The notes under the pieces: generated by a model
Told to the model about the DNA's origin: nothing
Databases searched by the model: none
The model's input: the letters and a program-made list of their open reading frames with translations, nothing else
Shown here: piece by piece, positions 1 to 10,338 of the stretch
Layout: each line of letters opens with the position of its first letter
How positions within the stretch are numbered: position 1 is the stretch's first letter
Assembly (NCBI RefSeq): GCF_012489685.1
Contig: NC_080046.1
Location: 26,418,223-26,482,222 of the forward strand
DNA from: Lotus japonicus
Lineage: Eukaryota; Streptophyta; Magnoliopsida; Fabales; Fabaceae
Length of the DNA stretch: 64,000 nucleotides
Direction: 5' to 3'
Made by a program: the position numbers and the translations under genes

Positions 1-174
1 TTGTTTTCCTCTTAGGAGAGACAATTGTGCCGCAAATTTCAAGCCTCTGAACTCTTCTTCACCAACATTGTGTGGGTAGAAGAGACTGATCATGTCTTTT
101 TCTATTATCCATTTATCCGCTATGATGTATTGCCTTCTTAACCTATTTCTTATGAATTAATGAAATTATTTAAC

Positions 175-313
175 TGGTCCCCAAAAGATAGCTCAAGTAG
201 TAAGAGCTAGGGACATAAGAGTTGGTTGAGATAAACGGTGAAGGATACAGGGTTCGAATCCTGAGGAATAATTTACTAACATTACTAACAACTAACATTT
301 GCCTATAAAAAAA
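175..313 (+). mobile_element. tRNA-derived SINE with 15-bp TSD
   Basis: A pol III box A (TAGCTCAAGTAG, 189-200) and a box B (GTTCGAATC, 252-260) lie at tRNA-like spacing, followed by a tail ending in an A-run (about 306-313). The unit is flanked by direct repeats of ATGAAATTATYTAAC (160-174 and 314-328, one mismatch), a normal SINE TSD. It has no cloverleaf or acceptor stem, so it is a SINE and not a tRNA gene. The family name is not determined. Confidence 0.8.
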
Positions 314-889
314 ATGAAATTATCTAACCGAAAACGGCTAAATAAATGACATAAAAGTAAAGGCTGAAAGCTGAATAAATAAAGTGATGAAAAGTAAATG
401 ACAAAAATTTGTATTTTTGATTGATGAATTGATTGTGTTTTTGTACAAATGACCACTAACCCATTTCCTTAACCCTACACAAGCCACTTATAAATTATGG
501 GGTATTCGTGTTTTTTCACTCCTAGTTGGACCCCGGAAGATTATCTTGACCAAATTTTCCTTGTATTCACTGACTCCCAATGAGCAACTATTGTCCACTC
601 CCTATTTTCAAGTGATGGAGCTATGCTATTTCCACATAATTAAACCTAGATTATGAGTATATTTAGGAAAATATCTTCCCTTATGTACAGGACCGTGTAA
701 GTCATAAGGCTAATTAAGCACATGCCTAAGGCCTCAATTTTTTTTTTTACTATCTATAGGCCCCAAAATTTTTTAACAATAACCAGAGGAAAAAGTGAAA
801 AATTACTCTACACTAGTTTACATGGTCAACTATTTATTAGGAAAAAAATATAAAAACAAATAAAACAATAAAATTTAAGGGAATATGGG
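314..889. other. AT-rich intergenic stretch, no gene seen
   Basis: No coding potential on either strand. Around 705-770 there is a short run with 'aaggcctcaa' and 'ggccccaaaat' that resembles the interior of the hAT-type MITE at 36786-37256 and may be an old fragment of that family. Confidence 0.4.
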
Positions 890-1385
890 TCTTGTCGAAA
901 CCAGGGTTGCGACGAACGATGCTAAAATATTTAGAATTCAGAAGAGTCGCCACCAACAATTTTAAAGCGGGAAAACGTCAGAAAACTCGTAGGAATATGG
1001 TCTTCGCAAACGGAGTTGGATCCAGAAGTCGATTACGCATAGGGAAAGTACTACCACCCTAAGACGTTCGTTTATAAACAGTTAACTCTAATTAAATGTG
1101 TAAAATATATTAGCTTTTTAAATACTTATTTCATTGCAAGAAAATATTTTTTTGTTTTATTATATATCATAATAATTGAATTTAATTAGGAAAGGGAAAA
1201 AAGATTATTAATAAATTTGGCTTGACAAGTCTTAGAGACTTACGCCTGTGCAATGGGGTCTTCAAAGCCACGTAATTCTTAGGGCTTAAATAAATTTTAA
1301 ATTTGGGGTGTCTGATGGGAATCGCGTCCCGGCCTACGTATTCTCTTTAGAGAGACATCAAGACAACGTAATTCTGAGGGAAAAC
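890..1385 (+). repeat. Degenerate Ogre-like (Ty3/gypsy Tat) LTR fragment
   Basis: The stretch contains words I associate with legume Ogre-type LTRs: 'gagtcgccaccaa' (near 945), 'gggaaaacgtcag' (near 970), a run ending 'gggaaagtactaccaccc' (near 1040), and 'ggcctacgtattc' (near 1330). No ends, TSD or coding part remain. The assignment rests on remembered family resemblance only. Confidence 0.35.
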
Positions 1386-4265
1386 TTGAGAAAACTTGGT
1401 TTGAAAGGACTGGAGAAAGTTTGAAGAAGCTTGATTACGAAAGACTTGAAAAAGCATGAGCTTTACTAGGAAATTTTGAAAAAGCTAATTACGAATGGCT
1501 TGAAGAAGTCGGAGCTTGACCACAAAAGCTTGAAGAAGCTTGATCATGAAAGACTTGTAGGAGCAAGAGTTTGATTTTGTGATAATGATATTTCTTAAAG
1601 AAGGTTTTTTATTTAATGTATATGTATGATCATGAAGTATTTTATTTATTTTGGAGTTGTATATTGTCTTGAAATTTGAGATCTTTACAAAATATTCCTC
1701 TGCCATTTTACCTTAGAATTTCACTCGTTGCCACTTGATTTTTTGTGATTAAAATCGTATCTTAGACAGTTGTCATATTATGAAGATATTTTATCTATTT
1801 AATTTTTATTTTGATTATGAATGATTGAATCAAAGTAATTCAAATTACTTTTGTTTTATTAGTATCCTAATTGTTTTATGATCTCGAAATCTAATCTAAC
1901 CAAATGAAGAAAAAGGCCCTAGTAATAACTTCTAAGATTAGCAGAGCCAGTATTCCTTGTTTCTATATTTGTTATTTCATTTTTATTTTATTTTTCTTAA
2001 TTAAATAAAACTTGAAGGGAAATAGACGTCGTCTAATTACGACCAAACATGGCATAGAAGAACAGAAGGAATAGAGAAAACAGAGGTGATAAAAGATGGA
2101 AGAAAACGATAGAGAGAAATCAAGAATGAGAAAGACAAAAGCGAATTCGATCCCGCAGTAGCCTCGGCGGCGTAACTGCAACGTTGAGTTGAGGAGGAGG
2201 AGGAGGGATAAGGTTAAAGTTTCAACTTCTTTCATAACGTCTAACACTTTTAGTAATGGAGCATAAACCAAGTATTTAAAATTACTATGTCATTCATTTC
2301 CGAACATATTATATTACCAAAGTAGACATGCAAGTTTAACAGAGAAGGCAAATGTAATTAGATCAATATATTGAAGCATAACAGCATGACAAACGCATAC
2401 GAAAGTTTATAAGTTCACAAATTCAATATGTGAAGCAAGAAGACTTACCCTGAAAGACGCATAGATAAACCGTTGTTTTTAGATGGTTGCTTCTGCTCTT
2501 TCTGTTCTCCTATTTGATGGAATTCACTCTCACACTCGATGTAACTTAGTTTTAGAGTTGTGGTTTAAAGATGGAACCACAACTCATGTGATCATGTTGT
2601 TTTTTTCCCCTCTAACCATCTACCTAGGGTTTTGGTGCCTCTAGGCAGCCTCCCTAAATTTTATTCATCATATATTTTATTCATCCTTTCCTAAATTAAA
2701 TAATATTATCTAATTATTCCTTGGAATCATTCTCCAGTTATTCTTGTAAAAAATAAAATGATTGACTAAGAAAATCTTCTAATTAATTTTGTATCATTTT
2801 ATTTTATTTTAATTTTTATTTTCCGAATTATTTAATCAATTATTATTATAATTTATAAATTATTTAATTATTATTATTATTGTAATTTTGAGTGTTAATT
2901 TTTTATATTTTAGATATATAAGATATATTAAATTAAATGAATAGTATTAAAGTAGAACAAAATTAGTTGTTCACAATCTTATCACTTATTTAAAAAATTA
3001 TAGGAAAAATAAATTTACATTGCCTTTAGAATCCACACAAAAATAGACATCGAAATAGATATAAAACCAAAATTTAGCGAAAAATGTAAAATTCATAGAC
3101 AACCTCATTTTGATGAAAATATTAGTAGTGAGATCACACGTTTATTTGAAGAATCTTTCTGTATTGAGTATTTTTCTACATATTAGATAAATCAACTAAT
3201 TTTATTGAGACACGACAAGCTAGAAGATTAATATAAAAATTAAAAATTTATATAATATATTAAGCATCTTTAAGTCCGTAAATAATTTTTCTTAAACCCC
3301 CAAATGTTTATACACGGTATTTGTCCATTATCCTTTCATATGCAATATTTTCCTTCAGCTCGAATACCTTTCCCCAACGACTAGCTACTTGCTTCCGCTA
3401 AACGTTATAAAACTAGTGAGATAATTAAAGTTGATACAACTTCATAAAATTTCGAGATAGAATGATACTCACTAGTCACTACACTATATAAGACTGGGTA
3501 ACTGGGTTGATGTAAAGCTGATGCGAATTGTTTAAATAAGGTTTTAAAATATAAATAATATATAATGAATTGAGTTGAATTAAATTTTTATTTGTATGAA
3601 ATAATTGCAATCATATATATCATGAATGTCTCAAATCAACCGTAATGAAAGTTGTCATTTTTTTCACACATATTAAAAAGAAGTAAGTCCCTTGGGACTG
3701 GAATATAGAAGTAATTAATGGCCTTGGCAGCCACCTGACCAAGTAAAAAGTTGGAAAAAAATGTTAAGATATTCATAAAATGTACATAAATATATTGTTG
3801 CTATTTAAGTAGACAAACATTATTGTTTTACCTTGCGTATCACAAATAGTTTCCTCTAGATGTCAAAGATTACTATTGATTTCCCTATTCAGTTCAAAAG
3901 AATCACAACTTTCACCTTAATTCATAGCATTAATGTCATCTAATGAAAGAATTAGGTCAGGTATGTGTGATGAGGGTGCAGGTGTCACTGGATGTGCCCT
4001 CTGGCTGGATCCATAAATGAAATCGACGGAATGAATTAGCATAGGGTAGGTGTCAAAACTGGCGAGGGTGCGCACTGATCGCTGAAGAAGATAATTTGCA
4101 TGAGCCTTCCCGCGAGCAGGTTGCAACCATATGATAGTCGTGTGATGACACATGTGCTTAATTTTTAACAAGTTATGCATAACCTAAATTTTTCTAATTT
4201 TATAAAAGACTATTTTTTCTTAACTTTTAACTTTGATATATACAACACTTATAAATTTAATTAAT
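1386..4265. other. AT-rich non-coding region, no recognisable gene
   Basis: Mostly A/T runs with short spurious ORFs. A minus-strand open stretch at 4180-3917 (87 codons) is less biased than its surroundings but matches no family I recognise; it could be a decayed gene fragment. A G-poor pyrimidine stretch with possible exon-like sequence near 2100-2230 (minus) is equally unassigned. Confidence 0.4.
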
Positions 4266-4451
4266 GAGGAGGGCTCCATTTACTCCAGAAGTAACTCTTT
4301 AAATTTACTCCTCATCCTAGCCTTTCATTTTAGTAAAATTTAACGGTTGTGATTAACATCTAATTAAGCCTCACGTGATTTTCATTTTATTCCTATTCTG
4401 AAATTCATTACCCTAATTTGATCACAAAAGGCTTTATGCTGCACAGATCTC

Positions 4452-5669
4452 TGAAGGTATGAAAAACGATAAAAGAGGGGGGGGGGGGTTTGAATAGCGT
4501 TTTCAGAATAAAACTTCCCACTTAAGATTTTAACAAATCTTTCGAAACACAAGTAAAGTGCTTAAGATAAGAGATGAGAAAAGCACACAAGGATTTTATC
4601 CTGGTTCACTTGATGAATCACTCAAGCTAGTCCAGTCCACCCGTGAAGGTGATTTCTTCCTTCTTAGAATGAAGACAATTCACTAATCAGAGATTTGTTA
4701 TAACTGCACTTGAAACCTACAAGTAAATAACAATACACTGACTTATCTCACACTAAGATTCACTCTCTTAGTCTTCTCGAGGATCCGATCAACCTTGATC
4801 TCCTAAAGGTAAAAATAAACAACTGTTTAAAAAAATATTGTTTACAATGAGATTGCTTCTGAAAAGCTTTTAGTAAACACAATGAATTCGATGAAGAAAG
4901 ATTGCTAAGAAGATTTGAATATTGCTTGCGCGTATAAGTTTCATCGACAGCATCTTTCAGTCTTCAGCCTCTATATATACTCCAAGGATTAGGGTTTGAA
5001 CATTGCATGAAAATGCTACCATTGGAGGGCAGATATGGGATTTTCAGCTTCTGCTGTGGCTGAGAATGTTAGGTTAGGTCGTCAGGATAGTACACTACTT
5101 TTGTACTTTGGATAGTGACGTGACCTTTAACCTTGTTGACTTCTGATCAGAGGAATGCTTCGTGTTGGAACTTGTGAAGCTTGTTGATCAGAGTCAGAGG
5201 GAAGCATGGATCCTCTGACCGTTGTAGCTTCTGATTCTGAACTCAGAGGAGAAGTACTTGGTCTTCAGAGCCAGTTTGCTTCTGGACTTCAAAGACTTCA
5301 CTTTTCAGCTTCTGGATCTTCAGAGTCTTCTAAACTATCAGAGCTTCTGAGCCTTCAGAGTGTCTGGGTTATCAGAATGTCTGGATCTTCAGAACTTCAA
5401 GTGAGCTGAGTCCACATCAGAGCTTGACTATCTTCAGATCTTCTAAAGCTTTTCTACTGTTTAGTTTGAACATAGAGATTGCGAAAGCGTTGCTAGGGTC
5501 ACTCTTTAAGCTAAGTGCTTCTGATTTGTGTGAGATTATATCAAGGTCAGAGCCTGTCATGAACACACTCAGGAAACACGTTAGAGTACCATAATTGTTC
5601 ATACTAAAACGTTAACTTGTAATCATCAAAACATAGAGTTGTACTACATGGTCAAAACTTGATCTTACA
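4452..5669 (-). repeat. Sirevirus 3' LTR (1,218 bp)
   Basis: Pairs with 13330-14381. It keeps about 165 bp (roughly 5040-5203) missing from the other LTR. The missing block is bounded by the short word GGGA, suggesting a microhomology deletion in the 5' LTR after insertion. A run of about ten G at 4480-4490 is expanded relative to the other copy. Confidence 0.9.
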
Positions 5670-5670
5670 A

Positions 5671-6212
5671 TCTCCCCCTTTTTGATGATGACAAAACCAT
5701 GTATTTTGATGAACAATTCTTAAACAATAAACTGAATTCACTCAAAGTAAAAAGAATAGAAATAGACTTATCCTGTTGTGAATGGTTTATTTTGCTCATT
5801 CTGAATCCAAGTCACAGCTTGATTCTGAGCTTAGCTCCCCCTGAATCTAAGACTTAAAGAAAACATTAGTGATATCTAGATTCTGAGCTTAAATAATAGA
5901 AGAGTTCAGAGTGGAAACGCATGACATAGATGAAATGAAATAATCAGAGCGCATAAGTATTCAGAGTCATGAGCAGAGTAAGGTATCAGAGTCAACCAAT
6001 ATCACTTCAGAAGAAGTGAAAATGTATTCCTTGTATTTGCCCAGTGACACATCTATGGTCATAAAGGTGGAACTCTTAAATTCTCCAAAAGAAAAAGAAA
6101 TCACACTAACACAGCTTACACATCAAAAACTGGGTTATACTCCCCCTTTTTGTCATAAGCAAAAAGCTTGGGGTGTGAAAAACTTAGCTTGAAGTACAAG
6201 GTACTTCCCCTT
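5671..6212 (-). promoter_or_regulatory. Polypurine tract and repeated polypurine-tract motifs
   Basis: On the minus strand AAAAAGGGGGAGA (5683-5671) abuts the 3' LTR and is the plus-strand priming tract. Related blocks occur upstream: AGGGGGAG (5842-5835), AAAAAGGGGGAGT (6151-6139) and AAGGGGAA (6212-6205). Multiple polypurine-tract repeats in front of the 3' LTR are a known Sirevirus feature. Confidence 0.7.
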
Positions 6213-6409
6213 AGAGAAGGTCTAAGTTTCAAAAAGATGGAGAAGGAAATAATGATGTATATAAAAAAAAATTAGCGAATTAATGAAATGAGTTAATGCA
6301 TATGCAGAACGTTTACCACCGGCCAAGGGAGTAAAGGTAAGCTTCAGTTACCAATAACTTATCCTCGAGAAACTGCTTCAGCATTAACGTCTGGAGACTG
6401 AATTGAGCT

Positions 6410-6418
6410 TATAAATAG
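6410..6418 (+). promoter_or_regulatory. TATA box of the ORF inside the Sirevirus
   Basis: TATAAATAG lies 62 bp upstream of the ATG at 6472 on the + strand, opposite to the direction of the retrotransposon's own transcript. An A/C-rich leader follows (6441-6471). The spacing fits a plant pol II promoter with transcription starting about 6440. Confidence 0.6.
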
Positions 6419-6471
6419 CGGTTAAATCATAACAGTCTTCACATCCCAGATACAGAAGAACACAACTAGCA

Positions 6472-6861
6472 ATGGCTTCCTACATAGATTGTATCGAAGA
6501 GCTGAGGAGGAAGACATTTGATGAGAGTTTGTTCTTTAACGTGCGCCATCCGGAAGAGCCAACAGTATATGATCTGACCAACCGGCTATTGGGAATGGAT
6601 CTGAGTCCAGAAATGGACACAATCCTCAAAGGCTTCCTTGCCTTTGTAGAGGAGCTACAGGACCTCTTCCAGCGGGAGCTGGATAACAAGGTGAGGAGAC
6701 AGGAAGTGGGGGATGCACTGGTGTCCATGGCAGAGGGTCCTGAGAAGCAGGAGCTTCGTCTGACCTTGAATCGTCTGGAATATGAGCAGCATCGTCTGGA
6801 GCTAGAGAAAGCAGCGATGCGTAGAGAATGTAGGAACTTGAGGAGAAATCCTCGTTTTTAA
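6472..6861 (+). CDS. 129-aa antisense ORF within the Sirevirus, unknown function
   Basis: A complete ORF on the strand opposite gag-pol, between the envelope-like ORF and the polypurine tracts. I do not recognise a domain. The C-terminal half (from about residue 70) is rich in E, R, L and Q with charged heptad-like spacing, so a coiled coil is likely; the tail is basic (R/N-rich). There is no signal peptide or membrane segment. The ATG has a good context (AGCAATGGC), sits 62 bp after a TATA box, and the stop is followed at 6893 by an AATAAA-like signal. Unlike gag-pol it contains no stop. It may be an accessory gene of this lineage, a captured host gene, or a silencing or packaging factor; nothing here decides between these. 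Confidence 0.6.
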   Translation: MASYIDCIEELRRKTFDESLFFNVRHPEEPTVYDLTNRLLGMDLSPEMDTILKGFLAFVEELQDLFQRELDNKVRRQEVGDALVSMAEGPEKQELRLTLNRLEYEQHRLELEKAAMRRECRNLRRNPRF

Positions 6862-7081
6862 TTGTAACGATGCAAATGTATGATATTGCCATTAATAAAA
6901 AAACGGTTGTTTGTTGGTTAATTTTAAAACATTTTATGATGAATAACTAATATGGAGCACATAATGGAAAATGTAATAGAAAAACATAACATAAAAAGCA
7001 ACGTGAAGAAAACATAGTTTAAAAAGAAAGGAAATTAAAACAAAGAAATAAAAACATATAAGAAGAGAGAGTTCCTAAAAT

Positions 7082-9859
7082 CTAAGGATTGGGTGTTCTC
7101 CGTAGAAGCTCTGTGCACATCTGCTTTAGCTCTTGAAGAATGACATCATGAGAGTCAAGGCGTTGTTCAATGAGATCAGTCCTAGGATCTGACTGAGGTG
7201 GAACAGATGTTGTAGCTTGATCAGAGTGAGAAGCTTGACCTGATGCAGAAGCAACTGGAATAATGCTAAAAGCTTGATTTCTGAGAGCCTCAGCTTCAGC
7301 TTGAAGTTGAGCAGCTTGTTCCAGAGGTTGCAACCTTGCAGCTTCACGTTGCTCTTCTTCAATCCTTGCAGCTTCTTCTTCTTGTTCTTTCTTCTTTCGT
7401 GCTTCTTCAATAGCAGAGTAGAGTTGTTCCCTTATCTGTTGTTCAGCCAGAAGTTCTCTTCGTCTGAGACGTTGAGTAGCAGCTTCAACACATTTTGCCT
7501 TCTCAGAGTTGAGAAACCCCATCATCAGAGGAACTTTGTCAACCATCCAAGAACACAGACGTTCCCATTCTTCAACAACCAAGTCTGGACTTGCACTTAG
7601 GTCAGTGCGACCATCCACATTTCTGATCCTTAATGATGCTTCATGATTAAATGCATTGATGCAGTCAAGGAGGGTGGTTGGTCCAGAGTAAGTGTAGGGA
7701 ATAAGGGAAAGGTTTGGTTCAGGTGATGAGGAGTGGTTCTTGCTGGCAACTTCAGAGGGAGAGCCAATCTGCAGAGTCTGAGGTGCAGAGTTATTGGTCT
7801 CAGGGTTTGGTTGAAGAGTTTCAGTCTCAGGATTCTGTGTGTTATCTGGTGAATGGTTGGAGACTGACTCAACATTCTCTTGAAGAGGAGAAAGAGGATG
7901 AGGAGGAGGAGGAGGAGGAGGAGGCATTGAGGCAAGAGGAATTGCCTGGATGGGGAAATCAGGAGGAACCAGAGGTTCTGGCCTAGGTACAGGGAAGCAG
8001 CGAGGACTAGGAACATTGATGAAATGCTCAGGGATTTCAGAGAGCATTTCTCTAGCAATTTGAAAGAATTTCCTAGAGGCTTTTGACTTGTTGGATGGAG
8101 AAGAAAATGGAACATTTGTGGGAAAGGATACAGATGGAGTAGGAGAGAGGTTGTCACGATCAGATGGATGACGTGATTGTGGATTGGTAGTGGTTTTATC
8201 AGAGTCTTGAGGTTCAGGGGCTTGTGGTGCGGAGGTTTGTTGTTCAGAGGCTTGTGGTTCAGAGGTTTCTGAATGGTATGGAAGAATGATAGGTGTAGTG
8301 GAGGCAGAGGGTTTGTTGGCTTGAAGCATTTTCCAGAGGGGTTCTTCCTCAATGGTAGGTTGAAAGAAGGAGTCTCTAGGGGGTGAAGGGTGAGAGGTTT
8401 GTTGATGAATTGGTGATGGTTCAGGATTGGTTGCATCAAGGGTTGCATCAAGCAAATTTAAATCATCATCAGAAAGGGCAGCAAACTTACTTGAAGCTCT
8501 TGCTGCAGATCTTGTGATTCTGATGGAGGGTGCAGGTCTAGCTTGTTCCTGAGTAGTTTCCATGATAACTACTTGAGGTGCAATCCTGACCTTCTTAGCC
8601 TTCTTCTTAGGCGGTGGAGCATCATCATCATCATTGTCATCACCATCAGAGGGATCCTTCTCCTCAGATGCTTCAACTTGCTTCCTCTTGGTCTTCTTCT
8701 TCCTTGGGGACTCAAAGTCTGGAGGCTCTGGGAGATTTCTGAAGAATTTGTTCACATCAATCTCAAAGCCTTGCTGCTTCAGATCCTCAAGATAGTATCT
8801 GATTGCCTCTGGATCATCAGCCTTGGACCAGAGAGGATAGTCCTTTAGAGGAATCCTTTTCCTTGGCCTTCCTTCAGCAGTGCTGGATTCAGCTTTGGTT
8901 TCGATCATGCCCATTCTTTTCAAGGATGTGGCATTGAAAGTATCTCCAACCATTGTTGTCAAGTCTTCAGAACATCCCAACCTTCGCAGGGCATGCACCA
9001 ATTTGGTTTCCACAAAGAAGTCAGAAAGCAAACTACCAAAAGGTATGTATTTTATGGCAGATTTTGGTGAAGAGGTGGGTTTGGACTTCTTGATGCACTC
9101 CTTCAGATAAGAAAAGATGAAGTAAGGCAGGCACACCTTTTTGTGGTCCTTGACGAAGAAAAACAACACCTTCTGGGTGAAGTTGATGTAATCAGGAGAG
9201 CTTCCCTTTGGTCTCTAGTTGATGCAGTGCAGAAGAATCTTGTGCCAGATTCTCAAATCAGGGTGAAGCTCCTTGGTCTTGCAATCATTCTTTCCTGGCT
9301 TCCATGTAGAGTAGAGAGCCATGTTGACTTTCTCCTTGGTGTTGGTTGAGACATTTGATTCTTGCAACTAAAACCTGTAGCCCTTGCTCGATTCTGGACC
9401 CATAAGCCTTGCAATTGTTTTCTCAGTTATGATGATCCTTTTTCCCAGAATGAAGGATACCACTTGGTGCTCATTGCAATCTGCGTGTTTCCAGAATTCC
9501 TTCACAAGCTTATCATACACAGGACCACTGATCCTTTGAAAATACCCTTCCCAGCCTTGTGCTTGAATCTCAGGACGCAGGTCAAACCCATTTGCAGCAA
9601 TGACATCAAAATCAAATCTCCATTCAGCAAGAACCTGGAGTTCTTCAGGAGCAAAGCAGCAGGTAACCACAAATTGTCTCTGAGAAAGTGGGACAATATC
9701 TTCAGCGTCTTGCACTTCATGTTGAGAACTCACAGTTGAACGAGGACGCAGAACAAGACCCACTTGCCCTGTTGGAAGACCCACAACCATTTTGGGAAAA
9801 ACTCTTCCATCGACGGAATCAGACTTGTCACCGGAGTCAGCTCTTTCTTGATTCACCAT
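7082..9859 (-). pseudogene. Sirevirus envelope-like ORF with two internal stops
   Basis: One reading frame runs from ATG 9859 to the stop at 7082 (about 925 codons), interrupted by TAG at 9370-9368 and TAG at 9217-9215. The N-terminal part (9859-9371) resembles the 'putative plant transposon protein' domain found in envelope-like ORFs of SIRE-type elements. The middle (about 8750-8540) has basic K/R-rich and acidic D/E-rich tracts, then a long P/S/T/Q-rich region with a polyproline run near 7910-7925, and a C-terminal E/A/R/Q-rich coiled coil (about 7440-7270). No convincing signal peptide or fusion segment is visible. Both stops are amber and the frame is otherwise intact over 2.7 kb, so decay is recent. 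Confidence 0.75.
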
Positions 9860-10338
9860 TGTTGAGGATGAAGGTTTGGGTAGAAGAGAAGAGGTTGAAA
9901 GCGAGAGAGAATTGAAGAAGATAAGGGTTTTGCAAAAGCAGGAGAGAGAAGGTAAAACCGAAAGTGATGGGAAACGTGTGTGCGTAGTGGTTTTAGAAGG
10001 TAACCGTTGTTCATTAAAAAGCAAAGTAAAATCAACGGTTAAAAATTAAAGACATCATTACAAACAGTTAATACACATATCACATGGTGGAGAGAAGCAC
10101 ATCTACACTCATTACAACAAATTGTCAGCACGGGAACAAGGAACGATGTATCATAGCAACTGACACACGTTTACTATCTCAGCTTCAGAGTAAGCACCAA
10201 TGGGTACTTAACCTCTGATAGAGTTACCTTATGAACTAGACATCTTCTGATAGAGAAGCATCGTAGCCAGAGGTTCTGATCCATCTTCATGCTGGACAAA
10301 AGTCCATATTCAGATTTTTCAGAATGAAATTAAATCTA

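Noticed and set aside
175..313. tRNA gene
   Set aside because: Boxes A and B are present but there is no acceptor stem or anticodon arm; the TSD and A-tail show a SINE.
3917..4180. Minus-strand 87-codon ORF as a host gene
   Set aside because: No recognised domain, and no splice context or promoter that I could support; mentioned as unassigned.
5206..5602. Short ORFs in the Sirevirus LTR
   Set aside because: Repetitive 'TCAGAG' LTR sequence; similar ORFs recur in the other LTR and reflect low complexity only.
7630..8451. 273-aa ORF overlapping the env-like gene in another frame
   Set aside because: P/L/H-rich shadow of the low-complexity P/S/T region of the real frame.
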